NCBI RefSeq assembly: GCF_001316435.1
Contig: NZ_JXLL01000006.1
Location: forward strand, 42,108-106,107
Reading direction: 5' to 3'
Length of the DNA stretch: 64,000 nucleotides
From: Caloranaerobacter sp. TR13
GTDB lineage: Bacteria > Bacillota > Clostridia > Tissierellales > Thermohalobacteraceae
Below, in pieces: positions 44,619 to 53,297 of the stretch. The notes beneath the pieces are model-generated. The model was given only the letters and a program-made list of their open reading frames with translations, ran no database searches and had not been told where the DNA came from. Position 1 is the stretch's first letter. Each line of letters starts with the position of its first letter. The translations under genes were made by a program, and so were the position numbers.

Positions 44619-45353
44619 ATGATAAATGGATTTTATATTATTATTGGACTTATAGTAATATTTTCAGCAGGGTTTATACAGGGAATAACTAGTTTTGGAT
44701 TTTCTCTACTCACTTTACCTATTCTAGGTACATTTATACCTCTTAAAACAATTGTTCCGATGATGGTAATATATAGCCTAATAATGAATTCTATGATTCT
44801 TTATAAAATAAGAAAGCATGTAAATATAAAGAAAATATATTTATTAATTATATCTGCAGTCATAGCTACTCCAATAGGAGCTAACTTATTAATAAACTTA
44901 AATGAAAACATATTAAAGCTAATAGTAGGTATAATTGTTTCTATATCTGCCGTTTCTTTTCACTTTGGATATAAAATTAATATTAATAACGAAAAGCTTG
45001 CATATATACTAGTAGGTATCTTGAGTGGATTATTAAATGGCAGTGTCAGCTTAAGTGGTCCTCCAGTAATACTCTTTTTAACTAACCAAGGCGTTTCCAA
45101 GCAAAATTTTAGAGCTACCTTAACAGCATATTTCTGGATACTTAATATAATGACTATAATAACCTTTTTATATAAAAAACTTATTACATATGAGGTTTTA
45201 AAACTTACAGGTTATCTATTGCCTACACTAATTATTGGTGTCACGATAGGTATTAAGTTAGGAAATAAAGTTAAAGAAAAGATGTTTAAAAAATTAACTA
45301 CGATTTTAATAATTTTAATGGGAATATTATCAATTATTTCTGGAATTAGATAG
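44619..45353 (+). CDS. TSUP/TauE family permease
   Basis: A 244-residue membrane protein with about eight helices in two related halves (AGFIQGITSFGFSLLTLP in the first; SGLLNGSVSLSGPPVILFL in the second). The family moves sulfite, organosulfonates or other small anions. It is monocistronic with AGGAGG before the ATG; the substrate cannot be told from context. Confidence 0.88.
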   Translation: MINGFYIIIGLIVIFSAGFIQGITSFGFSLLTLPILGTFIPLKTIVPMMVIYSLIMNSMILYKIRKHVNIKKIYLLIISAVIATPIGANLLINLNENILKLIVGIIVSISAVSFHFGYKININNEKLAYILVGILSGLLNGSVSLSGPPVILFLTNQGVSKQNFRATLTAYFWILNIMTIITFLYKKLITYEVLKLTGYLLPTLIIGVTIGIKLGNKVKEKMFKKLTTILIILMGILSIISGIR

Positions 45354-45356
45354 AGC

Positions 45357-45371
45357 CAGGCAAAGTGCCTG
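45357..45371. repeat. Short palindrome between convergent genes
   Basis: CAGGCA-AAG-TGCCTG forms a 6-bp hairpin just after the permease stop, followed by TCTCCTTGTCTT. It could be a weak terminator or a REP-like palindrome; compare 17454-17472. Confidence 0.5.
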
Positions 45372-45381
45372 TCTCCTTGTC

Positions 45382-45861
45382 TTATTTATGATACGGCTGG
45401 CCCCTACTTATTCTAAAAGCTCTATAAACTTGCTCTAATAAAATTAATTTCATCAGTTGATGAGGGAATGTCATTTTTGAAAAAGATAATTTGAAGTGAC
45501 TTTTATTTATAACTTCCTGTGATAATCCTAAAGAACCACCTATTATAAAAGTTATATTACTGTTTCCTGATAAGGCCAAACTATCAAGTTTCTTTGAAAA
45601 TTCCTCTGAAGATAAACTTTTACCATCAATACATAAGGTTATAATATAAGAGCTTTCATTCAATTTGCTTAATATTCTTTCACCTTCTTTTTTCTTCACA
45701 ATTTCCATTTCAGCTTCACTTAAATTTTCTGGTGCTTTCTCATCACTAACTTCAATTAATTTTAGTTTGCAGTACTTAGATAACCTTTTTGAAAACTCTT
45801 TTATACCATCATTTAAATATTTTTCTTTGATTTTCCCTACTGAAATTATCGTTATATTCAT
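45382..45861 (-). CDS. rlmH: 23S rRNA pseudouridine-1915 N3-methyltransferase
   Basis: RlmH (159 residues) methylates pseudouridine in helix 69 of 23S rRNA. This SPOUT enzyme has the knot region [13 protein letters not shown] and [18 protein letters not shown] at the C-terminus, both highly conserved. It is the usual last gene downstream of the wal/htrA block. Its ATG overlaps the end of the HNH gene by 4 bases. Confidence 0.97.
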   Translation of the reverse strand: MNITIISVGKIKEKYLNDGIKEFSKRLSKYCKLKLIEVSDEKAPENLSEAEMEIVKKKEGERILSKLNESSYIITLCIDGKSLSSEEFSKKLDSLALSGNSNITFIIGGSLGLSQEVINKSHFKLSFSKMTFPHQLMKLILLEQVYRAFRISRGQPYHK

Positions 45862-46283
45862 TTAAATCCTCCTATATAAACTACTTTAATTACGTAATTA
45901 TTCTTTATATAAAATCGCATACTATCACTCTGGAATATAAATTTATCTGTAATACTTTCTATCCTATCAACTTTTAATAATTCCTCTTTCAGCTTTTTAT
46001 TATCTATATTCAAACCACTTCCTATAATCTTATCATCCTCTACAGCTACTAAAAAAAGTTGTAAAATTACTCTTTCATAATTATCTGGCAAAAAGTCTCC
46101 TTTTAGTTTATTACACCTTTTACAGCAAGTTACTAAATTAAAAATATCATTAGTTCCACCTTTACTCACAGGAAAATAATGATCTAATGTAATCTGATGG
46201 AATTTAAGTTTTTTCCCACAGTAAAAACATCTTTTTAAATCTCTTTGATAAATATACAGCTTGTCCTTATTACCAGGCTTCAC
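45858..46283 (-). CDS. HNH endonuclease-like protein
   Basis: A 141-residue protein with an N-terminal HNH domain: [26 protein letters not shown] and [11 protein letters not shown] hold two CxxC pairs and the His-Asn-His core. The remaining 80 residues are not recognised. It starts with GTG. The 4-base overlap with rlmH implies coupled translation, unusual for an accessory nuclease and a hint of a housekeeping role. Confidence 0.85.
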   Translation of the reverse strand: MKPGNKDKLYIYQRDLKRCFYCGKKLKFHQITLDHYFPVSKGGTNDIFNLVTCCKRCNKLKGDFLPDNYERVILQLFLVAVEDDKIIGSGLNIDNKKLKEELLKVDRIESITDKFIFQSDSMRFYIKNNYVIKVVYIGGFK

Positions 46284-46378
46284 AAAATCACACCTTGCTT
46301 TATACCTTTCCGTATTTTTTACTCTAAACTTTCATTTTAAATTCTCAATTTTACATTCTAATTGCATACGTAATCAGC

Positions 46379-46546
46379 CTATACTATTAAATATTTAGGC
46401 GTTTTATCACAAAAATCACAAGTATGCGGACTTGTCCAATCAGTAAAAGATATTTTATCTAATTCATAGATGTCAGGTGGTTGCTCATACACATCAATAA
46501 ACTCCTCAATTGCAATGTCTAAATGTTCGTTGCAAACAACATACAT
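46379..46546 (-). CDS. CxxH/CxxC small protein
   Basis: A 55-residue protein with GGAGTG eight bases before the ATG. It begins VVCNEHLDIAIEEFIDVYEQ and ends CDFCDKTPKYLIV, matching the CxxH/CxxC (BA_5709-type) family, which is found near rlmH in Bacilli as well. The CNEH and CDFC pairs suggest one zinc site. Function unknown. It lies between htrA and the HNH gene. Confidence 0.85.
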   Translation of the reverse strand: MYVVCNEHLDIAIEEFIDVYEQPPDIYELDKISFTDWTSPHTCDFCDKTPKYLIV

Positions 46547-46590
46547 ACAAATCACTCCATTTATTTTTAATATAGTAATCCTTTCCTATA

Positions 46591-46616
46591 AACCAGTACC
46601 TAGTACCAAGTACCCA
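46591..46616. repeat. CCAGTACCTAGTACC repeat
   Basis: The segment ACCAGTACCTAGTACCAAG is a copy of the array at 29750-29782; it lies between htrA terminator and the CxxH/CxxC gene. Confidence 0.6.
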
Positions 46617-46654
46617 ATTATAGTATTCTCATTTAAATATCAAATTATATACAA

Positions 46655-46684
46655 AAGGCTTGACTATATTTAAAGCCAAGCCTT
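46655..46684 (-). terminator. Terminator of htrA
   Basis: AAGGCTTG/CAAGCCTT stem with a 14-base loop, followed by TTTTG on the minus strand. Confidence 0.75.
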
Positions 46685-46692
46685 GTAATCTT

Positions 46693-47940
46693 CTAGTAAT
46701 TGTCTGGTCTAGTTGCAAATGTTAATTCTAGATTAATAGTTTCTCCATTTCTCATAATTTGAATATTAGCTTTATCTCCAGGCTTATATCTATAAAGTAT
46801 TCTTCTTAAATGATTCATAGACATTACATTTTCACCATCTATTTTCAATATAACATCTCCTGCTCTTATTCCTGCTTTAAATGCTGGTGATTGAGACGCA
46901 ACCTCTATTACAATCACACCACTGTCAGCCTTTAAATCAATACCTAAAGCTTTTTCATATTTTTCTACTTCAACTCCTGATATACCCATAAATACAGTTT
47001 TAAACGTTCCTTGTTTAATAACCTGCTCTATAATAGGTTTAGCAGTATTAATCGGAATTGCAAAACCTAATCCCTCTGCTGATTGTATTTTAGCAGTGTT
47101 TATACCTATTACTTCGCCTTTTGAGTTTAGTAATGGACCTCCACTATTACCAGGATTTATTGATGCATCTGTCTGTATTAAATTTTCAATAACATTACTT
47201 TCATCAACTCTAATAGATCTATTTAAACCACTTATAATTCCAGAAGTTACAGTTCTTTGGAATTCCAAGCCCAAAGGATTACCTATTGCAACAGCCAATT
47301 CTCCAACTTGTAGTTTGTCAGAATCTCCCAAATCAGCTGCTGGTAAATTTGTTGCATCAACCTTAACAATAGCTAAATCTAAAGCTTTTTCATACCATAA
47401 AACTTTTCCTTCCTTTTTATCTCCATTCTTAAATAATACAGTTATCTTATCTGCTTTTCCATCTGCAATTACATGAGAGTTTGTTAATATATATCCATTG
47501 CTGTCAACAATTACACCAGAGCCAACCCCTTGCTGTTGACGAGGCCCCCAGAAAAAGTAATCTACAGTCTGTATCGTAGTTATACCAACAACTGACTTCA
47601 TAGCCTTCTTGGCCACAGCAGTTACAGTTGTAATATCATCCTTTGGTATTATTTTTATTTCTGCATTTTCAGCTATATTCTTCTTATATAGCTCTGGAAT
47701 TGGTAAATACTTTCCGTATAAATAGGCTGGTGCAACATATGAAGAAATTATTCCACCAATTAATGCTGCTATCAAAGCCACTATAAAATATGAAAATACT
47801 CCCCTTCTTTTCCTATAAGATTTATTAGGAGTTATAGGGCCTTTAACGTAATAGTCGCTGGTATTAGCAATTTCCTTTTCATAAACTTCCCCAACATTAT
47901 TGTTTTCATTTTCACTTTCTCTTTTTTCTTCCCAATCCAT
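46693..47940 (-). CDS. htrA: HtrA-like membrane serine protease
   Basis: A 415-residue envelope quality-control protease (YycK/HtrA type): cytosolic N-terminus of about 50 residues, one membrane helix (YFIVALIAALIGGIISSYV), a trypsin-like domain and one C-terminal PDZ domain. The triad is His in LTNSHVIADG, Asp in ALDLAIVKVDA and Ser in INPGNSGGPLL. It follows walJ by 17 bases, the standard order in the wal cluster. Confidence 0.96.
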   Translation of the reverse strand: MDWEEKRESENENNNVGEVYEKEIANTSDYYVKGPITPNKSYRKRRGVFSYFIVALIAALIGGIISSYVAPAYLYGKYLPIPELYKKNIAENAEIKIIPKDDITTVTAVAKKAMKSVVGITTIQTVDYFFWGPRQQQGVGSGVIVDSNGYILTNSHVIADGKADKITVLFKNGDKKEGKVLWYEKALDLAIVKVDATNLPAADLGDSDKLQVGELAVAIGNPLGLEFQRTVTSGIISGLNRSIRVDESNVIENLIQTDASINPGNSGGPLLNSKGEVIGINTAKIQSAEGLGFAIPINTAKPIIEQVIKQGTFKTVFMGISGVEVEKYEKALGIDLKADSGVIVIEVASQSPAFKAGIRAGDVILKIDGENVMSMNHLRRILYRYKPGDKANIQIMRNGETINLELTFATRPDNY

Positions 47941-47957
47941 TTTAAAAACACCTCCTG

Positions 47958-48752
47958 CTACAAATCATATATTTTTGTTGGCCTATCTCTTTGGGTAAGC
48001 TCAAGAATAACATCATCTCCTATTTTTATACCCTTTTCTCTTAAAATATTAACAACTGTTTGATAAGCTAATTCTGGAAAATTATTTTCTTTACTCAAAT
48101 GTGCTAGAAGTACCTTTTGTCTTTTCCCAGAAAATACTTCTGATATTATTTCTCCAGCTAATTCATTAGATAAGTGCCCTGTATCTCCTAATATTCTCTT
48201 TTTTAAAAACCATGGATATCTACCCATCTTTAACATCTCTATATCGTGATTGGACTCTATTAGCAATAAATCTGAATTATATATTTTCTTTTTAATATCT
48301 TCACTAACATATCCTGTATCTGTTACTAAACTTAATTTTACATTTTTATGATAAAAGCAAAAACCAACAGATTCAATTGAGTCATGTGAAGTTCTAAACG
48401 GCAATATTCCTAAATCTTTTAATTCAAATTCTTTTTCTGTATTAAATATCCTAATATTATTTATGCTTATTTCTCCTATCTCATTCTCCATTACCTTCCA
48501 AGTACTCTCATTAGCATATATAGGTAAATTATATCGTCTAGAAAGAATCCCTACACCTTTTATATGATCTTTATGTTCATGAGTAACTAATATACCATTT
48601 ATATCTTCAGGTGAAATACCTATTGATTTTAATGAATTTTCAATTTTTCTTCCACTTAATCCTGCATCTATCAGTAGCTTAATTCTATCTGTTTCAATGT
48701 ACTGGCAGTTACCACTACTTCCACTAGCTAATGAACAAAATCTAATAGTCAT
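47958..48752 (-). CDS. walJ: WalJ (YycJ) MBL-fold exonuclease-like protein
   Basis: A 264-residue metallo-beta-lactamase-fold protein. The metal motif VTHEHKDHIKG (HxHxDH) and SLASGSSGNCQYIE at the N-terminus are characteristic; later ligands are in LVTDTGYVS and LLAHLSKENN. In B. subtilis the homologue is linked to cell division and DNA replication. It is first in a transcript with htrA, since murA upstream ends in a terminator. Confidence 0.95.
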   Translation of the reverse strand: MTIRFCSLASGSSGNCQYIETDRIKLLIDAGLSGRKIENSLKSIGISPEDINGILVTHEHKDHIKGVGILSRRYNLPIYANESTWKVMENEIGEISINNIRIFNTEKEFELKDLGILPFRTSHDSIESVGFCFYHKNVKLSLVTDTGYVSEDIKKKIYNSDLLLIESNHDIEMLKMGRYPWFLKKRILGDTGHLSNELAGEIISEVFSGKRQKVLLAHLSKENNFPELAYQTVVNILREKGIKIGDDVILELTQRDRPTKIYDL

Positions 48753-48807
48753 CCTTGTCCTCCAAACAATTTTTTCGCAGTTATATTATAACACAAAAAA
48801 AATAATG

Positions 48808-48832
48808 AAAAAAGCCGAGTGATTTCCCGGCT
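48808..48832 (-). terminator. Terminator of murA
   Basis: AGCCGGG pairs with CTCGGCT (one G-T pair) around AAATCA, followed by TTTTTT on the minus strand. It separates murA from walJ-htrA. Confidence 0.8.
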
Positions 48833-50087
48833 AAATTTCAACTCTCTTAATTTTTGCTCCTAAGTTCCTAAACTTCTCTTCAATCTTTTCATAACCTCTA
48901 TCTATATGATAAATATTGTTTATTTCTGTTATCCCTTCTGCAATAAGACCTGCTATTATAAATGCTGCTCCAGCTCTTAAGTCTGTTACTGATATCCTAG
49001 CTCCACTTAAACGCTTTACTCCTTCTACTACCGCAACTCTACCTTCCACTTTTATATTTGCACCCATACGCTTTAATTCATCAACATATTTAAATCTTCC
49101 TTCAAAAATACTTTCAGTAACTACACTTGTACCATTTACTGTTGACAATAATACCGTCATTGGTTGTTGTAAATCTGTCGGAAAACCTGGGTATGGTAAA
49201 GTCTTAATATTTACACTTTTAAGATTATCAGACCCTTTAACTCTTATAGAATCACCATACTCTATTACTTCAACACCCATCTCCTTTAATTTAGCTGTTA
49301 TAGACTCCAAATGCTTAGGAATAACATTATTAATTAACACATCTCCTCCTGTAGCAGCAGCAGCTATCATATATGTACCTGCTTCAATCTGGTCAGGGAT
49401 AACGCTATAAGTACATCCGTGTAACTTATCAACGCCTTTTATTTTTATAACATCTGTTCCTGCTCCTCTTACATCAGCACCCATCATGTTCAAGAAGTTA
49501 GCTACATCAACAACATGTGGTTCTTTAGCAGCATTTTCAATTATTGTAGTACCTTCAGCTAATACAGCTGCAAGCATAATATTAATTGTAGCACCAACAC
49601 TAACTACATCAAGATATATCTTTGCGCCTACTAATTTATCTGCTTTACATCTAATAACACCATGCTCTATCTCTACTTCTGCTCCTAATGCTTCAAATCC
49701 CTTTATATGCTGATCTATTGGTCTAGTACCTATATTACATCCTCCGGGATAAGCTACTTCAACTTCCTTAAATCTTCCTAAACCTGCCCCTATTAAATAG
49801 TAAGAAGCTCTCATCTTATTTGCCAAATCATATGTAGCACAGCATTTATCAAGTTTGCTTGAATCTATTGTCATAGTCCCATTTTCATCTAGCTCTACAT
49901 CTACACCTAACTCCTGCATTATATCTTTAAATAGATATACATCTCTAATATGAGGAATATTTTCTATATAACACTTATCTCCTGATAATATAGAAGCAGG
50001 TATAATAGCAACTGCAGCATTCTTAAATCCACTTATATTAACTTGACCTTCAAGTTTTATTCCACCTTCAACTATAAGCTTTTCCAT
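48831..50087 (-). CDS. murA: UDP-GlcNAc 1-carboxyvinyltransferase
   Basis: MurA (418 residues) starts peptidoglycan synthesis by adding enolpyruvate to UDP-GlcNAc. The catalytic Cys is in [12 protein letters not shown] near residue 115, so it should be fosfomycin-sensitive; [12 protein letters not shown] and [12 protein letters not shown] are typical. ATG at 50087 gives the normal N-terminus (EKLIVEGG). The nearest Shine-Dalgarno (GGGGTG) is about 27 bases upstream, but a hairpin lies between, which shortens the distance. It stands between yycI and walJ, bounded by terminators on both sides. Confidence 0.96.
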   Translation of the reverse strand: MEKLIVEGGIKLEGQVNISGFKNAAVAIIPASILSGDKCYIENIPHIRDVYLFKDIMQELGVDVELDENGTMTIDSSKLDKCCATYDLANKMRASYYLIGAGLGRFKEVEVAYPGGCNIGTRPIDQHIKGFEALGAEVEIEHGVIRCKADKLVGAKIYLDVVSVGATINIMLAAVLAEGTTIIENAAKEPHVVDVANFLNMMGADVRGAGTDVIKIKGVDKLHGCTYSVIPDQIEAGTYMIAAAATGGDVLINNVIPKHLESITAKLKEMGVEVIEYGDSIRVKGSDNLKSVNIKTLPYPGFPTDLQQPMTVLLSTVNGTSVVTESIFEGRFKYVDELKRMGANIKVEGRVAVVEGVKRLSGARISVTDLRAGAAFIIAGLIAEGITEINNIYHIDRGYEKIEEKFRNLGAKIKRVEI

Positions 50088-50094
50088 GTATCTA

Positions 50095-50110
50095 ACTGAC
50101 AAAAGTCAGT
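50095..50110 (-). promoter_or_regulatory. Hairpin between SD and murA start
   Basis: ACTGAC-TTTT-GTCAGT forms a perfect 6-bp stem. Folded, it brings GGGGTGA within about 11 bases of the ATG; unfolded the site is too far away. Confidence 0.5.
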
Positions 50111-50255
50111 ATAGTCACCCCACTTTCCACTTTGGTATATTAAGTCCATAATAATATTATATACAAGTATTTAGTTTTTTTAAATACTAATCTTTAATAC
50201 TATGAAAAATAATGAAATCTTTATTGCCTTGTCTACTATTATCTATATGCTAGTC

Positions 50256-50291
50256 CAAAAAAAAATAGAAGAAAAAATAATATTCTTCTAT
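50256..50291 (-). terminator. Terminator of wal operon first unit
   Basis: ATAGAAGAA/TTCTTCTAT, a 9-bp stem with a 9-base loop, followed by nine T on the minus strand: a strong end for walR-walK-yycH-yycI. Confidence 0.9.
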
Positions 50292-50308
50292 CCTTAAATA
50301 CAAATTAT

Positions 50309-51145
50309 TCAATCTACAAATATCAAAGTTCCATCACTAAGCTTTATTCTCCAAGCTGGTCCTGCTTCTCCTTTTAATGTCTTCTTCCAATCTCTTGCAC
50401 CATGTTTTATCGGATCAAAATAATAACACAATCTTATATCTACTATAGTTTTCCCATAAACATCTTCCATCGTAAGCAGCCTTAGAAGAGACTCAGGTGC
50501 AGAACTTATTGTTATCTTACGTTCACTCGTCTTTACAAAATTAAACCAAAGCCTCTCAAATCTTTTAATCCCTGTATTATCTATTTCAAATATCATATAA
50601 CTTTTCTCTAATAACATATCTTTATTTGTTTTAGTATATCTTAAAATATGTCTATTCCCATTAAAACTATAATCTGTTAATTTATAATCATTTTGATCAA
50701 AACCTTTGCTCTTAATGAAATTCTCTGCAATCGAAATTGCTATATTTTTGTTAAGTTGATTATAAATTTTAATAGAAGAATCATTTTTATATACTATTTT
50801 TTTATTATCTATTATTTTTAACGTTTCACTTCCATTTTTATATAATATTTCTCCATCAACAACTTCTTTATTATAATCACCTAGTAATTTTTGTGCTAAT
50901 TTTTGTGGGTCTTGTATTTCATATTCTATAGTCAATAGAGGTAAAGATGGAATAGTTCTAGGTATATCTGCATCAATCTTTATACCTTTCTGAGAAAGAA
51001 GATTCTCAACTTCTTTTATAAATTCTTCCTTTACAGTAAGGTAAGCACTTTCATCTCTTTTATTATCAATAAGCACATATACCAAAATTAAATTCGTAAT
51101 TAAGAATGCTATTATCAGTATATTTATGGCCTTCGACCAATCCAT
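50309..51145 (-). CDS. yycI: WalRK regulatory protein YycI
   Basis: A 278-residue single-pass membrane protein (INILIIAFLITNLILVYVLI near the N-terminus) with an extracytoplasmic domain. It begins DWSKAINILI, the typical YycI N-terminus, and ends in a region of beta-strands (GPAWRIKLSDGTLIFVD). With YycH it binds WalK and tunes its kinase activity. Sequence conservation is low in this family, so the call rests on position and architecture. Confidence 0.88.
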   Translation of the reverse strand: MDWSKAINILIIAFLITNLILVYVLIDNKRDESAYLTVKEEFIKEVENLLSQKGIKIDADIPRTIPSLPLLTIEYEIQDPQKLAQKLLGDYNKEVVDGEILYKNGSETLKIIDNKKIVYKNDSSIKIYNQLNKNIAISIAENFIKSKGFDQNDYKLTDYSFNGNRHILRYTKTNKDMLLEKSYMIFEIDNTGIKRFERLWFNFVKTSERKITISSAPESLLRLLTMEDVYGKTIVDIRLCYYFDPIKHGARDWKKTLKGEAGPAWRIKLSDGTLIFVD

Positions 51146-51170
51146 TTATGTTCACCATCCAAAATAATAT

Positions 51171-52595
51171 CTATTCCGGTAGCCCCCCATCGACAAACTT
51201 ACCATCATGCATATCAAAAATATAAGTAATTCCATCTACAGCAATTACCCATACCCCCATTAATTTTTGTTTATACTTTTTATCCCCATAATCAAAATAT
51301 CCTAACTCAATATCATCTATCAATGACAAAATCGTAAAATTATCAATTTGTTCTATTTTCAAATTGTTTTTCTTAGCTACATCTGCTTTAATCATCGACA
51401 AATTAGTTTCTATAACCTTCTCTGGTGGCAAAACTGTCTCCTTAGAAGATTTTTTGTATTCAACCTTACTTATAGTCCTTATATATCTTTTATAGCTTTT
51501 TACATTCTTATTAAATACTTCTATTTCTATAGGACTGCTAAACTTATTTCTATCAGTATAAATAGTTAAATTATTAACTCTATATGTAAATTTAAATCTA
51601 TATCCTTTATTCCCTTTATACTCTATTTCTTCAATAGAAGACAAATAGGCTTCTTCCGGCCATCCTAAATGATTTGTAATAAAGTCTACCGCTTTATTTA
51701 AGCTAATAAAAAGATTTCTCTCCGTTACGTTTTCATCTAGAGTATTAAAATATTCAATTAGCCCATTTTTTGATATCTTCAAACCTTTTTGTCCATATAA
51801 AAAAATAACAGATCCGTCAGTCTCAACTATTTTTCTAGCATACTCTAGATCTTCTCTAAAAAAACTTTTTGCTACAGATTCCATAGACAGATAACTTTCA
51901 GTATTCATTTCATTATTTACATACACATAAGGAATTATATAATTTAAACTTGATGTATTAATAGGAATATAAACATCCTTGTCTATACCCCACATTCGGA
52001 TTGAATAATATTTAAGCACATTTTCTCTTTCTATTTCATTCAATGTATCTATTAAGATACTAGTATCAACCTTAATATTATATATTTTTATATGATTAGT
52101 TTTATTGCTAAGTACTATGTAAGGATTTCTTCCCAAATAAATATAAATATTCCGTACATTTTTTATACTATTATAAATCGAACTTGAAGGCTTACAATTC
52201 AGTACCTTTACTAACATATATATTGGTATATCTTCGGTAAAAAATAAATTTATAGATTTTTTAACATCGTTCTTAATAATTTCTCTTTCGTCTATCTCCT
52301 TATAACTTAAATCTTCATTTTGTAGAATCCCTTTTAAATAGGACCTAGTTTTCAACCATAAATCATATCTCTCGCCTGAATATAATATAGTATAATTACC
52401 CCCAAAATTAATTAAGTACTTTTCAGGAGATATCACATCTGACAAAATATAATTATATCCAATACCTTTGTCTTTATCTTCATTAAAAGAAGGAATTAAG
52501 GTGAATGGAAATTGTATCCATAATTGTTGTGTTAAAAAAATACTAATGAGAACCAAAGATACTAGCAAAAAAGCCTTCGCCCTCTCTCTTTGCAT
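51171..52595 (-). CDS. yycH: WalRK regulatory protein YycH
   Basis: A 474-residue membrane-anchored protein with one N-terminal helix (AFLLVSLVLISIFLTQQLW) and a large outer domain. The LTQQLW motif after the helix is typical of YycH. It is between the extra secreted-protein gene and yycI, 7 bases after the former. It forms the YycH-YycI complex that controls WalK at the membrane. Confidence 0.9.
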   Translation of the reverse strand: MQRERAKAFLLVSLVLISIFLTQQLWIQFPFTLIPSFNEDKDKGIGYNYILSDVISPEKYLINFGGNYTILYSGERYDLWLKTRSYLKGILQNEDLSYKEIDEREIIKNDVKKSINLFFTEDIPIYMLVKVLNCKPSSSIYNSIKNVRNIYIYLGRNPYIVLSNKTNHIKIYNIKVDTSILIDTLNEIERENVLKYYSIRMWGIDKDVYIPINTSSLNYIIPYVYVNNEMNTESYLSMESVAKSFFREDLEYARKIVETDGSVIFLYGQKGLKISKNGLIEYFNTLDENVTERNLFISLNKAVDFITNHLGWPEEAYLSSIEEIEYKGNKGYRFKFTYRVNNLTIYTDRNKFSSPIEIEVFNKNVKSYKRYIRTISKVEYKKSSKETVLPPEKVIETNLSMIKADVAKKNNLKIEQIDNFTILSLIDDIELGYFDYGDKKYKQKLMGVWVIAVDGITYIFDMHDGKFVDGGLPE

Positions 52596-52601
52596 TTAGA
52601 A

Positions 52602-53207
52602 TCATCTCCAGAAAAGTGGTATGCTAGTATCTTGATTATTTGATACATCTATCATTTGTCTAATAGTTTCAGAAAAGTTCATGTTTCCGATGTTATTAAT
52701 ATATTCTTTAACTTTTTCCATATCAGTAACAAATACATATTTAGTTATAATATCAGTTACTTCATCATCAATAACATATATGCTTATCTTATTTTTCCCT
52801 GGTTTAAGCTCTAACTCCTTAGCAAATACACCTAACTCTCCTACTTCTAATACTTCTTTTGACTCAAGTTTATATGTTTCTTCTGGTTCTTCTATTTTTT
52901 CCATACTGCTATCATTTATTGGTAATGTATCTACATTAAAATCAACATCTGTTAAGCTAGCAGAAGAGTATACTTCTACAATTATCTTAAGTCCTTGTCT
53001 TGCTCTACCCGAAAGCAAAACAATGTTATCAGTAGTAATCAAATTATCTTCTGGATAAATTATATCAATAATATTTTCTTTTTTAACAATTTCGATATTT
53101 GTATCATTGTTTTCTATCTCACTATCGTTTCCAATCGAATAACCAACTGTTCCGTAAGTACCTATTATCACTATTACTAATGCTCCCGTTAATACCTTCC
53201 TAAGCAT
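52602..53207 (-). CDS. Secreted protein inserted in wal operon
   Basis: A 201-residue protein, not recognised. It has a signal peptide (KVLTGALVIVIIGTYGTVGYS) and an outer domain that reads like an Ig/bacterial adhesion fold: IIYPEDNLITTDNIVLLSG, LKIIVEVY, then KPGKNKISIYVID. An acidic linker lies around residues 95-115. It stands between walK and yycH, where B. subtilis has no gene; a WalK-associated sensor or cell-wall-binding accessory is plausible but not shown. Confidence 0.75.
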   Translation of the reverse strand: MLRKVLTGALVIVIIGTYGTVGYSIGNDSEIENNDTNIEIVKKENIIDIIYPEDNLITTDNIVLLSGRARQGLKIIVEVYSSASLTDVDFNVDTLPINDSSMEKIEEPEETYKLESKEVLEVGELGVFAKELELKPGKNKISIYVIDDEVTDIITKYVFVTDMEKVKEYINNIGNMNFSETIRQMIDVSNNQDTSIPLFWR

Positions 53208-53297
53208 AATTATTCCTCCTTAAAGGTACAAATAGTACTTCAGCATAATTATATAACAACATTATTACAGATATATTACAACGCTATTAAAATTGAA

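Noticed and set aside
46900..50050. Open frames on the plus strand across htrA and murA
   Set aside because: They are antisense to strongly conserved genes, have no ribosome binding sites and give low-complexity hydrophobic products.
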